64,000 nucleotides of DNA from Margaritifera margaritifera (GCA_029931535.1 JAQPZY010001689.1:496001-560000), one strand, 5' to 3'. Shown: positions 42,105 through 52,900, counted from the stretch's first letter. Program-made: numbers and translations. Notes: generated by a model from the sequence alone, not told the origin.

Positions 42105-43336
42105 CTATTTTTTCTTTTTTACTGTTGATGCACGTGTTATATCTAAAAGGGGTAATGGTTGACGTCTGACTGGCATGTTTGTAAATGCTTCTAGGTTAAA
42201 AGAAGGTGCTGGTGGTATAACTCCTGTTTGTACTTTAACATATTATACCGGACTCTCCACCACGGTTTCTAATTCCTTCTGAATACGCTTCTTTCTCACA
42301 TCTAACGGTGTTGCAGGATCATTCTTGAGTAATTCGTTTAGTTGATCCGCGATCGGTAAATTAATTTTTCTTCTTTCTGAAAAAGGTTTTTGTGGTTGTA
42401 ATGTTTGTTTTGGAAATGGATTTTTGATTTTTGATCGCATTGTATTTCCATTTCCATTCTTTGGTTGTTGCAATTGTGGTTGTTGACCACGATCAGTCAA
42501 CGACTGATTGACAATTGCGCTGTCGGTTGTTGATAGTATTTGCATTACATCCGCCACTGGTATATTTGATAGATCTTCTGAAAGCTTACTGGGTTTAGGT
42601 AATACCGGTTCATCTTTTAACGCTTGTTGTGTTAGTAATTCTTTCGGTTCTGGTTGTTTTCGTTTTATTATTTGTTCTTTTTCGTAGTCTTTTTGGTTTT
42701 TAACATTAATTTGAAGCTTTTCAAGTTCTTTTTCGCGAAGTTTTTCTCTTTCTTTTTCTCTTTCTAGTTCTTCTTGTCGCTGTTTTTCTGCTGCTTGTTG
42801 TTTTTTTTTTCCCGTATTTCTATTATCGGAGAAGCTTTTTCTTTCGTTTTTCATCTGCTTTTCTTTGTTGTTCTGCATCATCATCGTGTTGTTGCCTATC
42901 AGCTACGGCTGATTTACGATTGTTAATTTCTTTTTGATAAGCTTTTAATTTTTCTATTATTAAATTATGCTCCTGATATGAATCTGCATCATCGTGCAAA
43001 GGTGTCCCGCCTTTACTAGCCTGGCTCATTAAACGTTTACTTTCATCATGTAACTCATCAGTATCTGTTGCCCGCGCCTCAGAATCATATTCTTCATCAA
43101 TTCTTTTTTCAATAATACTTTTTGCATTCAAAATATCAATTATTAAATCAGTATGCTGGCGAGTATCTAAATCGCGCTGCATAATCAAATTTTGATGTTG
43201 TAATGGTATTAACTCAGACAAACGATAATCTTTTATTTTATCAGATGTTATTTCTCTTGGATCATAATCCGCAACTTCAGCTTGCGATAAACCTGAATTT
43301 AATACTCCAATCCCTCCTGGTAAAACAAAACAAGAA
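42105..43336 (-). pseudogene. Unknown charged coiled-coil protein, frameshifted, with in-frame TAA
   Basis: Two overlapping frames (43336-42823 and 42884-42243) join into one long polypeptide across a shift in the A-rich region 42800-42884. After TAA at 42243-42245 the same frame stays open for 45 more codons (TGVIPPAPSFNLEAF) to TAG at 42105. The N-part includes EVADYDPREITSDKIKDYRL; the middle is a Lys/Glu coiled coil (EREKEREKLREKELEKL). The 5' end runs into the oppositely oriented gene on the right with no ATG, so the start is lost or the locus is rearranged. Not recognised. Confidence 0.5.
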
Positions 43337-45280
43337 AAAGATGAAGCGCAACGACAAGAAAATATTCGATCAGCGTTTCGCGAACTATCAAATATGTTAA
43401 AAAATACAGATGAAAAAGCCTCAAATACTGAAAACTTAAGATCGGTTATCGCAATGAGAAAAAATCAGATGAAAGAAATTCTGAACAAATACGATATGTT
43501 TGTTAAATTTTGTACTCAAGTGGAAATGGATAAACTTGAGAGTGAAATTGAAAAATTACTTCATGATACAATCATAGAACTATCTCGCGATAATGTATTT
43601 ACAATATTGCGTGCAAAGTTAGTACAAAAACGAAAATTTACTGGAGGAGAAGGAATAAAACACAAAGAAAGACTAGATTGTTTAGTTACAATTTTTGATA
43701 AAAAGCGACATGGACTTGGAAGAAACACAAAAGCATTAAATAATTTTGCTAAACGTCGACTATTCAGAGAACTCGGGTTAGATTACAATGACACCAAAAC
43801 AATTGTTGCCGTCCACAACGAACCAGATGATGCTCATGCATTGGCTACGAGTTACTTAGTACTAGTATCATCAAAAATACCAAAATTTTAAAATAAATAT
43901 AGCGGTGATGATATAGCAACTGCATTTGATACCATTGAAACAATTGAAAAAAAATTAAAAGCGCTACCAGAGTCTGAACGAAAAGATTTTTATGATGAAC
44001 TAATCGTACTTGATAAAATACCTGATAAAATAACTTGGAATCCAGATTCAAATCAACTAGTATACAATGATTTAATAAATAAAGGTAGCATTCATAGTTT
44101 ATTAAACGCCTTCATAGGCGAGCCATTATATTCAGATTTACGTGATATATTAAAAGAAAAATTAAAAGTAAGTGATCTCTTAGCTGAAGACGGTGTATTA
44201 GATGATTTTGCTGCGGCGTATACAATATTGTATCAATGCTTAGTGCTAGACACGATACCAATAGGCGCTGCAAAATCAGCTATGGAATTTATTGATAAAA
44301 ATGAAAAATTTGTTGATGTAAGCAAAATAATACATGTACCAGAAACCTTCGATTTTAAATATAAATTATCATATACAATAGAACAGGATCAAATGATAAA
44401 AGAGAAACAAGTACAAATATTTGAAAAATACAGAGCTGTTATTGATGATGAACAAAATAAAAAGTTTAAAGATTTAGTTGCAAAGGCTGCAGAAAAATTA
44501 AAATTTGAGAAATTTATGAAATACCATAGCGAAATGAATTTATTCATTAATGCTGTTTTGACAATGTTTTTATTTGTTTCGATTACAGACAAACAACATC
44601 ATTTACATAAAAAAGCTAAAATATTTGAAGGATATATTGATGCAGCTGTTGATTATTATGAAAAAAATAAGCATTTAAAAGATGAAATTCAACTAAATCA
44701 TTTATACAAAGTAAAAAAATGGATAAATTTTGATGATGTTAAAAAATTTATGTTCCCTGATTATATACAACCAGAACATCGAAAAGCAAACATTAAATTA
44801 AAAGCAGATGATATTATTTACGATGAAATTATTAATAATACCAATAATAATATTGTTGATTTACTTGTATTGTTACGATATCAAGATGATGATTATGTTG
44901 AATTTATGTTAACAATAGAAAACAAGGAGGTTGTTTCAGATCAACCGCAATCAAATATCAAGGAAAGGTTCGCAACCGCATACGTAATACTTCGCCAATA
45001 TTTTATTCCACGTAATATTAACATCGATTTTGTTAAAGCGGCCATCGAATTTATTGATTTACACGAACACTATATTGGTGAAATAAATGATATTACAACG
45101 GTTTCGGATACACTCGGCCACAAATCAACAAAAGAGTATACTGACAAACAAGAAGAACAACTGCGACGTCCTACATCTATCATGTTTAATAAATACCGAG
45201 CAGTACTTACTGATGTTCGAAATGCGGATTTTAATTCATTAGTTTCAGACGCTGCTATAAAGTTAAAGATCACGAGTTAA
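43328..45280 (+). pseudogene. Unknown ~650-aa protein with a tandem ~105-aa repeat, in-frame TAA
   Basis: One frame runs from about 43270 (first ATG 43394) to 45280, interrupted only by TAA at 43889-43891. Residues coded at about 44203-44510 and 44968-45275 are two copies of one domain: FAAAYTILYQ / FATAYVILRQ, AMEFIDKNEKFV / AIEFIDLHEHYI, KYRAVIDDEQN / KYRAVLTDVRN, LVAKAAEKLK / LVSDAAIKLK. Between them is another helical segment with a hydrophobic stretch (LFINAVLTMFLFVSI). All-helical, acidic and basic mixed. I do not recognise it. Confidence 0.6.
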
Positions 45281-45316
45281 GACGTTTATTTTTATAAACG
45301 CGATAATATATTAACA

Positions 45317-46342
45317 ATGAAACAAATCATCGACTTCAATCATATTTCTTCAGCAATAGCAAAAGAGGAACGCGATCAATTAATGGCATATTTTTATACT
45401 TATCATAAAAAAGCGTATTGCGCTAAAAAGGCAGGTAAATATTACAGTAGGTTAATGAAACTAATATTTTACGCACCACTAGCACTAACCACAAGCGGAA
45501 TTGTTGCATCTGGAAGCACACTTAATCCACTACTTTTAATATTATCAGGTGTTGGAATATTTATTAGTGCTGGATGTCGCCATCTCAAACCAAAACTCGA
45601 ACACAAAAGATCATCATGCAAATTAGCCGCATCAATTTACTCAAAAATATTAACAGAATTACAAGCTTATTTACGTGGTAAAAAATACGATATTATTCGC
45701 TTAATACATGAATTACAAACCAAAGATAATATGTTAGTAGATATTGCGCCAAACAAATTAATAAAATATGAAAAAAATATGATACTATATATACTAAAGT
45801 ATAAAATGATAAGCAAAAAATGCCCGATTATAAAATATTTTCTAATTAATGGAGGTATTGAAAACTGTTATATTATACATAATGCAGTATTTTACATAAA
45901 TTCTAAGTTTTATTACGATATGAACACTATGAACGATACAATAATTAAAATTTATTATACGGTAAAACCTGGTAATATAATCAAAATAAAAACGTTTAAA
46001 ACAGCTAATGGCTTATGTTTTAATGTTATTCTTTCTGGCAGTTTAAATGGATTCGATCAGACTAATATGTTAATACCAAGTATAAATGATAATTCTGATG
46101 AAGCTAACTTAATTACTAAATTTTTACTATCTAATGATCCTTCTGATTCTAGTGATGTTTTAACAGAAAATAGGATTCAAAACAGTAATTTTAGGATCAG
46201 ACTCAAATTTCAGGATATAATTTTATATAATCTATATCATAAAACATCATATTTAACAGATCAAGTGTGTTTGGATAATCAAACATATTTAACTTGTATG
46301 AAGACGCTTGATCAAATATTAAAATTTATCATTTTTATCTAA
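45317..46342 (+). CDS. Two-transmembrane protein, SLATT-like layout, 341 aa
   Basis: Starts MKQIIDFNHIS at 45317 after TTTTTATAAACGCGATAATATA. Residues 46-64 (LMKLIFYAPLALTTSGIVA) and 70-86 (LNPLLLILSGVGIFISA) are adjacent hydrophobic segments followed by a long basic helix (LKPKLEHKRSSCKLAASIYS). This two-helix hairpin with flanking helices resembles SLATT-type membrane domains; similar two-TM proteins are found at the ends of some Polintons. The C-terminal 180 residues are beta-rich and unknown. The stop lies just inside the right TIR boundary. No defect seen. Confidence 0.55.
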   Translation: MKQIIDFNHISSAIAKEERDQLMAYFYTYHKKAYCAKKAGKYYSRLMKLIFYAPLALTTSGIVASGSTLNPLLLILSGVGIFISAGCRHLKPKLEHKRSSCKLAASIYSKILTELQAYLRGKKYDIIRLIHELQTKDNMLVDIAPNKLIKYEKNMILYILKYKMISKKCPIIKYFLINGGIENCYIIHNAVFYINSKFYYDMNTMNDTIIKIYYTVKPGNIIKIKTFKTANGLCFNVILSGSLNGFDQTNMLIPSINDNSDEANLITKFLLSNDPSDSSDVLTENRIQNSNFRIRLKFQDIILYNLYHKTSYLTDQVCLDNQTYLTCMKTLDQILKFIIFI

Positions 46343-46344
46343 TC

Positions 46345-46509
46345 TATAGTATAAACACTTATAGTAGTAAGGATAAAGGTGTGATCCCAACACAGCCTAC
46401 CATTTCCTAAGTGAAAAATCAGGAGGAACAAGCTCGTAAGGGATTGGATCGACTGATTTGAATTAGGGTAGGGTGGGTTGTGCTGGGATCCTCCTTTTAC
46501 CTTACTACT
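46345..46509 (-). repeat. Right terminal inverted repeat
   Basis: Reverse complement of the left terminal repeat with about 8 differences. It has the same internal hairpin structure. The flanking ACATC at 46510-46514 matches 28562-28566. Confidence 0.95.
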
Positions 46510-46818
46510 ACATCGTTTACTTACATCTGCACTACAGGAAAATACATTTTAAAAAACGTAAACAAATGTTCAGTGATAGTGGGCTTCCTCCTCGAAGAAC
46601 AAACTTTATAAAATTAGTTAAAATTCTCTAAAATAAATTGAAAGAAAAAATCAAAAGCATGAATTTAGTCTAAACATGACAAGATCTATCAGCTGAACGA
46701 GAGTACGAAACTATATTTGATGTATTGGATACCCCAACTTTTTTATAAGTCAAACATTTTTATGAATTAAAGCAGAACATCCAATAATGGTATAGAGTTT
46801 CGCCTCCTACCCTAACCA

Positions 46819-46822
<4 letters not shown>
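46510..46822. other. Right flank of the Polinton
   Basis: Nothing supported apart from the ACATC direct repeat at its start. Confidence 0.5.

Positions 46823-46892
<70 letters not shown>
46823..46892. repeat. (CT)n microsatellite
   Basis: About 34 uninterrupted CT units after a C8 run. Confidence 0.97.
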
Positions 46893-46895
<3 letters not shown>

Positions 46896-47956
46896 AGCAA
46901 GCTGTGCTGAGTATATTTTTCATGTGATATGTTAAAGTGTGTTTATTGAGCATTGTGTAGTTAAGTAGCGGCGTAAGAAACATTTGCACACTAAGCCATC
47001 GTGTGAGAGTTGCAGGCAATAGTTGCCACTAAAAGTTATATTGCGTGTATTTTATATCACTTTAACAACGCCATTTTTGAATATAAAGACAGAAAGAAAT
47101 AATATTCTGGGAACAAGAGAAAAGTAAAAATAATCAAGATTCCGGTGCGAATTGCCTTGACAAAGTATTATCGGATACATTGCTAAGTTTATTTCTTTCA
47201 ATCAGTCCCCTGTTTGATTCTAGAAAAACATATCCATGTTTGTAGGTTTGAATCACAATAGTGGTGTTGACCGTTTCGTTTATACCTGCCGGGAAGTTTT
47301 TATTTTTTGAACGCTAAAAAGTAATTGTACCCGTCCAGAAAAAAATGTGTACCACTTATCATATTCAAGTATTACTATTTCATAACTGATATAATTGCCA
47401 CTTCATTTTTTCTTATGTTGTTGATTAATTTATTGATCCATTATAATCAATGTGTGAAAGATTTATAATCATTAATATGATATGGATTACCATATTTCTG
47501 CAGTAATAAAGTGACCATAACATCAATATTTAAGTGCAAAATCAGTTATCAGGGGAAGTAACACGATTGTCAGAACTACATGCAGTTTCAACTTATATCC
47601 CTTTCATCGACAAACACGGAAGACCTATAAGTTTTGCTGAAACTCGAGAGTCAATCAAATGCATGTATTTTTAAGTTTTGAAAATACAATATTTTTAGAG
47701 AAGTTAGTTGTTCTCGAATGATTTTGTTTTATTTCATATGTGTTGGCGTGTTTGGTTTTGCTTATCAGTGAGACTGTGCACGATACGAATATGTAGGCAT
47801 CATGTGATAAGGAAAACTTAATGTTGATGAATGGAATGGAGATGTACTGTGATGTATTATTTGCAAACGAAGTGGTTGATACCCGAGTTTACATAAAATA
47901 AAGCTCTGATCTTATATATTCTGCCATTGGACCTACATAAAGCACACGCTTACAAT
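46893..47956. other. Unannotated AT-rich stretch
   Basis: Nothing supported. Confidence 0.5.
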
Positions 47957-48254
47957 CAGGGTCGGATCCAGAAATATCTTGTTGTGGGGGAGGGGGGGGG
48001 GCTAAACAAGTAGGTAAGGAGTCTGTCGGATGGAACCCCTCGTAGGGGCCCAGGGGGCGAAGCCTCTGGAAGCTCCTACATTTTTATCCTTTCCAATGCA
48101 TACTTTTAACCATCTAACTGTAAAGAAAACTTACTCTAGAAAACGATCCTGTTGCTTGGCGCTCAATTCCTTTTTTTTTTTTTTATTGAGGTTTGAGGTG
48201 AGCGGGGGTGGGGATTTGTGGATTGCACGTCGCCCACCTTCGAATCTGCCCCTG
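47957..48254. mobile_element. MITE with CAGGG(T/G)C(G/A)GAT ends
   Basis: The left end CAGGGTCGGATCCAGAA pairs with the reverse complement of the right end, CAGGGGCAGATTCGAAG. The interior is G-rich with CCCAGGGGGCGAAGCCTC. These are typical hAT-type MITE ends; a 5-bp ACAAT lies on both sides, shorter than the 8 bp expected for hAT. No transposase. Confidence 0.65.
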
Positions 48255-48559
48255 ACAATACTGAAATTGGTCAAGGCTCTTACAATGATTTTGCTAGACT
48301 GTAATAAAAGCATGAAAAGCATGTAATGTTACATAAATTAATGATTTCAACATATATTTATTTACACGTCAAGTATGTAACAGTTCTTTTATTTTATGTA
48401 AATAGGCAGAATGAAGAGTATTCATTACTTTAGTAGATGACATAGTAGATGACATAGTAGATGACATATGCTGCTTTAGTTGATATTTAAGGCTATTGAT
48501 TGACCTCCTTTAATTTCGTCCCAAATACCTTTATAAACACGACGTCTGAAAATATTGCG
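48255..48559. other. Unannotated stretch with a 12-bp triplication
   Basis: AGTAGATGACAT occurs three times near 48431-48468. Nothing else supported. Confidence 0.5.
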
Positions 48560-48620
48560 ATAAATAACCAGATAAATAACCAGATAAATAACCAGATAAA
48601 TAACCAGATAAATAACAAGA
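48560..48620. repeat. 12-bp tandem repeat, 5 copies
   Basis: Unit AAATAACCAGAT. Confidence 0.95.
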
Positions 48621-49010
48621 TGAGAAATATTGACCCGTCATTCATATTTTTCATTATATCATTGTACATGTGCTGTCATGCTTACGAATGTCTTAACTTA
48701 AAAGAGAGAGAGAGATTACTACATTAAACATTAATAAACTACGAATGAATTAAAAGGATGGAAGTATGCACGAGGTTTGAAAGAGTGTATTCTATATCAT
48801 TTTCAAATAGACAGAAGTACAATGTAGCCAATATTAACTCGATTTATGGACAGCCTGTCAACTACGGAAAAGCGATGCTCTGACGAATTTAAGAATAAAA
48901 AAAGTATTTACTCTTTCGGTAATGTATGTAAGATTTTAGGAAACACAGTAGTTCGAGATTTTAAAAAAAAATATTTAAAACTAACAAGTCACGAAGCTGA
49001 TGAATGCATA
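48621..49010. other. Unannotated stretch
   Basis: Nothing supported. Confidence 0.5.
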
Positions 49011-49276
49011 TATTTTACTCCATCCAAACACATGCAAGAGTGTTTAAGTTAGCTGTGTTTTACTCCATCCAAACACATGCAAGAGTGTTTAAGTTAGCTG
49101 TGTTTTACTCCATCCAAACACATGCAAGAGTGTTTAAGTTAGCTGTGTTTTACTCCATCCAAACACATGCAAGAGTGTTTAAGTTAGCTGCGTTTTACTC
49201 CATCCAAACACATGCAAGAGTTTTGAAGTTAGTTATGCTTTACTCAATCCAAACACATGCAAGAGTGTTTAAGTTG
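49011..49276. repeat. 45-bp minisatellite, 6 copies
   Basis: Unit contains TTTTACTCCATCCAAACACA and TGCAAGAGTGTTTAAGTTAG. 45 is divisible by 3, which keeps a repetitive plus-strand frame open; it is not a gene. Confidence 0.95.
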
Positions 49277-49954
49277 GTTGCTAAAATTCGTTTTAGATCC
49301 GCAGCATCATAAACACATAAAAGGGGATTTTAACTATTTTTGCATATTTAAATATAGTCCCGATCATCGTAGCAACAACAGAAAATCTTTCCATCCTATG
49401 TCACTGGAATTTGTATCACTTCGGCTTTTTCTGCATTAGCTTCAAATCCCCCCCCCCCCCAAAAAAAAAAAAAAAAAAAACAACAACAACAAAATAGATG
49501 AAATAAATAGCAGCTGCTTTATTGCCTTTGGTGCTCTACATCAATTTTGCAACATATTGCTTGTTGCAAAACTAGAGGAAATTTTTACCTTTGAATCGAA
49601 CGTGCTTTTCAAGATGATGGTGATCGATTCGAAGTAAGCTTGTGACAATAATTTTACTCGAAGCGGTGGTTCGCGAAAACGATGTAACGCACAGAAGTTC
49701 CGGAAGTAGTAGCTATTTATTTCGGCTGGTTTTAGTTCCTCTGATTTCTCCAAACACTGCTTTCAATTATTCTGATTGACTGAGACATAAGGTCACTACG
49801 ATCAAGCCCGATGTAGTCTTCATGCTCGTGACGTAGGATGTTGAGATTGACAAAACTTGTAATCACTCTGACCAGAAAATCTAAATCTTCACCCAGTCTT
49901 TACGAGGAGCTCTTCATAAAGTGGGCGATCATTTAGAGCTTTTAAAGCGACTTG
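49277..49954. other. Unannotated stretch
   Basis: Poly-C/poly-A tract at 49448-49482. No supported gene. Confidence 0.5.
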
Positions 49955-50375
49955 ATTAGCCAGTGTATGCTAGATGCATTTTAAAACGATTTGATTGGCC
50001 AGTGTATGCTAGATGCGTTTTAAAGCGATTGGATTTGCCAGTGTATGCTAGATGCAATAGCGATTGGATTGGCCAGTGTATGTTAGATTCAATAGCGATT
50101 GGATTGGCCAGTGTATGCCAGATACAATAGCGATTGGATTGGACAGTGTATGCTAGATGCAATAGCGATTGGATTGGCCAGTGTATGCTAGATGCAATAG
50201 CGATTGGATTGGCCAGTGTATGCTAGATGCAATAGCAATTGGATTGGCCAGTGTATGCTAGATGCAATAGCGATTGGATTGACCAGTATATGCTAGATGC
50301 AATAGCGATTGGATTGGCCAGTATATGCTAGATGCAATAGCGATTGGATTGGCCAGTGTATGCTAGATGCAATAG
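49955..50375. repeat. 35-bp minisatellite, about 12 copies
   Basis: Unit AGCGATTGGATTGGCCAGTG plus TATGCTAGATGCAAT. The first copies are longer because TTTTAAA replaces part of the link. Confidence 0.95.
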
Positions 50376-50823
50376 CGGACTCCTGAGAATTAATACTATA
50401 AATACTGCTCGGAAACTGGAACCAACTCTTTGATATATCAATTTGAATCGTAACTCTACCACCATCTTGAAATTACATAATTTCAAAATTGTTGTTTCTT
50501 TTTTCTTTATTACAGGCCGAAAATTTCCTCATAGACGATTTGCTTAACATTTTTTTTTTTAAATGTTATCCTATCCTCTCTCGATGACGATAAAACAATA
50601 ATTTTCATCTTGTCATATTATTACTACAGACAATGATAGATTTTTAAAGAACCTTTATGTAAACTCATTTATCTGTATAATATGTGTGTTATTAGACTTT
50701 TTATTAACTTTTGGTTAAGGACTTGGATCAGGTTTTGAAAAGGAGCTTTTTCCGACAAATAACACACGTCTTCTCTTGTATTACTGTTTATTCAAGTTTT
50801 CATACAAATAAGATGGATACGAA

Positions 50824-50826
<3 letters not shown>
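50376..50826. other. Unannotated stretch
   Basis: Nothing supported. Confidence 0.5.

Positions 50827-50879
<53 letters not shown>
50827..50879. repeat. (AT)n microsatellite
   Basis: About 26 uninterrupted AT units. Confidence 0.97.
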
Positions 50880-50880
<1 letters not shown>

Positions 50881-51316
50881 TCTCCTTGGCATGCAACAAA
50901 TATATTGATTGCGAAGAAGTTTTTTTCTTTAAAGGAAATGGTCAGATTTATCTATTTATAACGAATCTGCATCATAAGAGAAAAGGATTGTATTGAAAGC
51001 GGTCCTTTTTCCACCACATTCTTTCTCTAGATGAATAACTTATTTACAAGATAATGCCTAAAAGCACTCGTACTGATTTATCCAATGATGTAGGTAAACG
51101 ACGCCACTGCCTTGTTTGACCCTGGGATCGCTTTAAGTTGACATTTCAGTAATTATTTGGTTGAAGTTAGGCTAAACGCAGATGAAAAGTTAACAATAAC
51201 TGTACTAGAGTAGTTGGCTCGAGGCTTAACATTTATTTAGTTTCAGTTATGTTTTGCGAATCCATTGAAAAGGGAGATAAAGGTAGATGTTTCTGCAAGA
51301 AAGTGGCAGATTTCAA

Positions 51317-51319
<3 letters not shown>
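50880..51319. other. Unannotated stretch
   Basis: Nothing supported. Confidence 0.5.

Positions 51320-51371
<52 letters not shown>
51320..51371. repeat. (TG)n microsatellite
   Basis: About 25 uninterrupted TG units. Confidence 0.97.
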
Positions 51372-51981
51372 TAACAGTGGCGTTTCGAGAAAGGATTTAC
51401 GCCATTTGTAGAGCAGTTTGAAAAGTGCTAGGCGAATAAAATTGTGTTACAACATAATGTTCAGATTATGTTGTAAACTGACCGTATCTTAAAATTTTGC
51501 CGATTATGTATTTCTTGTGAAAAGGCAGAGCGTTTTACACGCAGAGGTTATTGAAGGTTTTGGACACAGATATTTTCACATCCATACAAGCATCACCATT
51601 GCTGATTCTCAGATTCATAATCTCCACACAACCCTCCAAATTGAGAATTTCGATTCTCTGGCATACACACACACACATGCACACACACATACATATAGAT
51701 TATGAATTCAAAACGAAGAATCCTTGTTAGGAAAAACACTGTATAATTATACAATACAAATGGGGAGTTAGAGATTGACTAGCATACTATATGATGGTTT
51801 AATATTGGAAATATACAGATTTTCTTAAATATATAAATAGTATTATATTAATAACATGAAGTTGTAATCCTGTTTTTGACTTTGGGTTAAGTATACAAAT
51901 TGTTTTTCTATAATAAGATCTTGACCTATATAATTGTTATTGCTATTTTTAAAATATAAATCTTACTACTTCCATTTTATT
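51372..51981. other. Unannotated AT-rich stretch
   Basis: A short CA-rich run near 51664-51692. Nothing else supported. Confidence 0.5.
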
Positions 51982-52208
51982 TCATCGCACAGTGTAGTAA
52001 AAGTCTAAATCATCTTCAACTGTACTACATCGCACAGTGTAGTAAAAGTCTAAATCATCTTCAACTGTACTACATCGCACAGTGTAGTAAAAGTCTAAAT
52101 CATCTTCAACTGTACTACATCGCACAGTGTAGTAAAAGTCTAAATCATCTTCAACTGTACTACATCGCACAGTGTAGTAAAAGTCTAAATCATCTTCAAC
52201 TGTACTAC
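51982..52208. repeat. 45-bp minisatellite, 5 near-identical copies
   Basis: Unit CATCGCACAGTGTAGTAAAA plus a GTCTAAATCATCTTCAACTG block. Copies are essentially identical, so the array is recent or homogenised. Confidence 0.96.
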
Positions 52209-52900
52209 ATACCCTGCATGAATAATTTTGACGCAACATTTTGGCTTGATTATATCTAACACCATATTTGTCAACACTAAATTTTGGTTAGGACTGGAAG
52301 CATAAATCTCAACATATATGTTAGGGAAAAAAAAGTTTACTATATGGATTGTTTCTAAAACTATGTAAATCAGCATTGGATCTACATAAAAATTTACCCT
52401 TAAGTTTGGTTTGAAATTTATTTGCATCTTTTGTAGACAGCGCAATATTTAGTTTTGCTGCACTGTCTGCAATTGCTATAAACCATGCAAAAATAACATG
52501 AACAGTACAAGTCTTCATCGGTTAAAAATGTTCAAGATAGAACTTGGCATAGTATATCACAGAAGTTAAAATATTGATGAACTGTATAACAAAATCGAGA
52601 ATATGTGACTCAAATTTCCAATGACAAGCAATTTTATTTCACTTCTTATGCACTCCTAAAACGTTTATAAAATGTATTCTTTAATTTTTCAAATGGCAGA
52701 AGATCAAATGTATTGTTATTGCAACTGAAGTCATCAATCCAAATGTATTCTACGTAAACAGAAAGTGGTCTAATTAGACTTTAAAACAGTTTTATTTGAA
52801 TTGTTAAATCGTGGAAGTTGTTTTCTTAAAAGTAAGAACAGTAATTTCAGACATTTTGCATATAAGGCATTAGCTGGACTTTTTAGATTTCCATTAAAGA
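52209..52900. other. Stretch left of a LINE remnant
   Basis: Minus-strand open frames (52185-52445, 52321-52518) may be the degraded downstream part of the LINE at 52900-53520, but no motif proves it. Confidence 0.4.

Larger units (their letters stand above)
28567..46509. mobile_element. Maverick/Polinton, about 17.9 kb
   Basis: Starts AGTAGTAAGG and ends CCTTACTACT, with ~165-bp terminal inverted repeats. The direct repeat ACATC (28562-28566 and 46510-46514) flanks it, one base short of the 6-bp duplication expected of the family. It has the Polinton signature set: protein-primed PolB, retroviral-type integrase, adenain-like protease, double jelly-roll capsid and single jelly-roll penton. 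No A32/FtsK-type packaging ATPase is recognisable. Most left-hand genes read leftward, while the polymerase-distal right end reads rightward. Frameshifts, in-frame stops and lost catalytic residues show that this copy is dead. Confidence 0.97.

Noticed and set aside
48130..48325. Short open frames on both strands near a poly-T tract
   Set aside because: They lie inside the MITE at 47957-48254.
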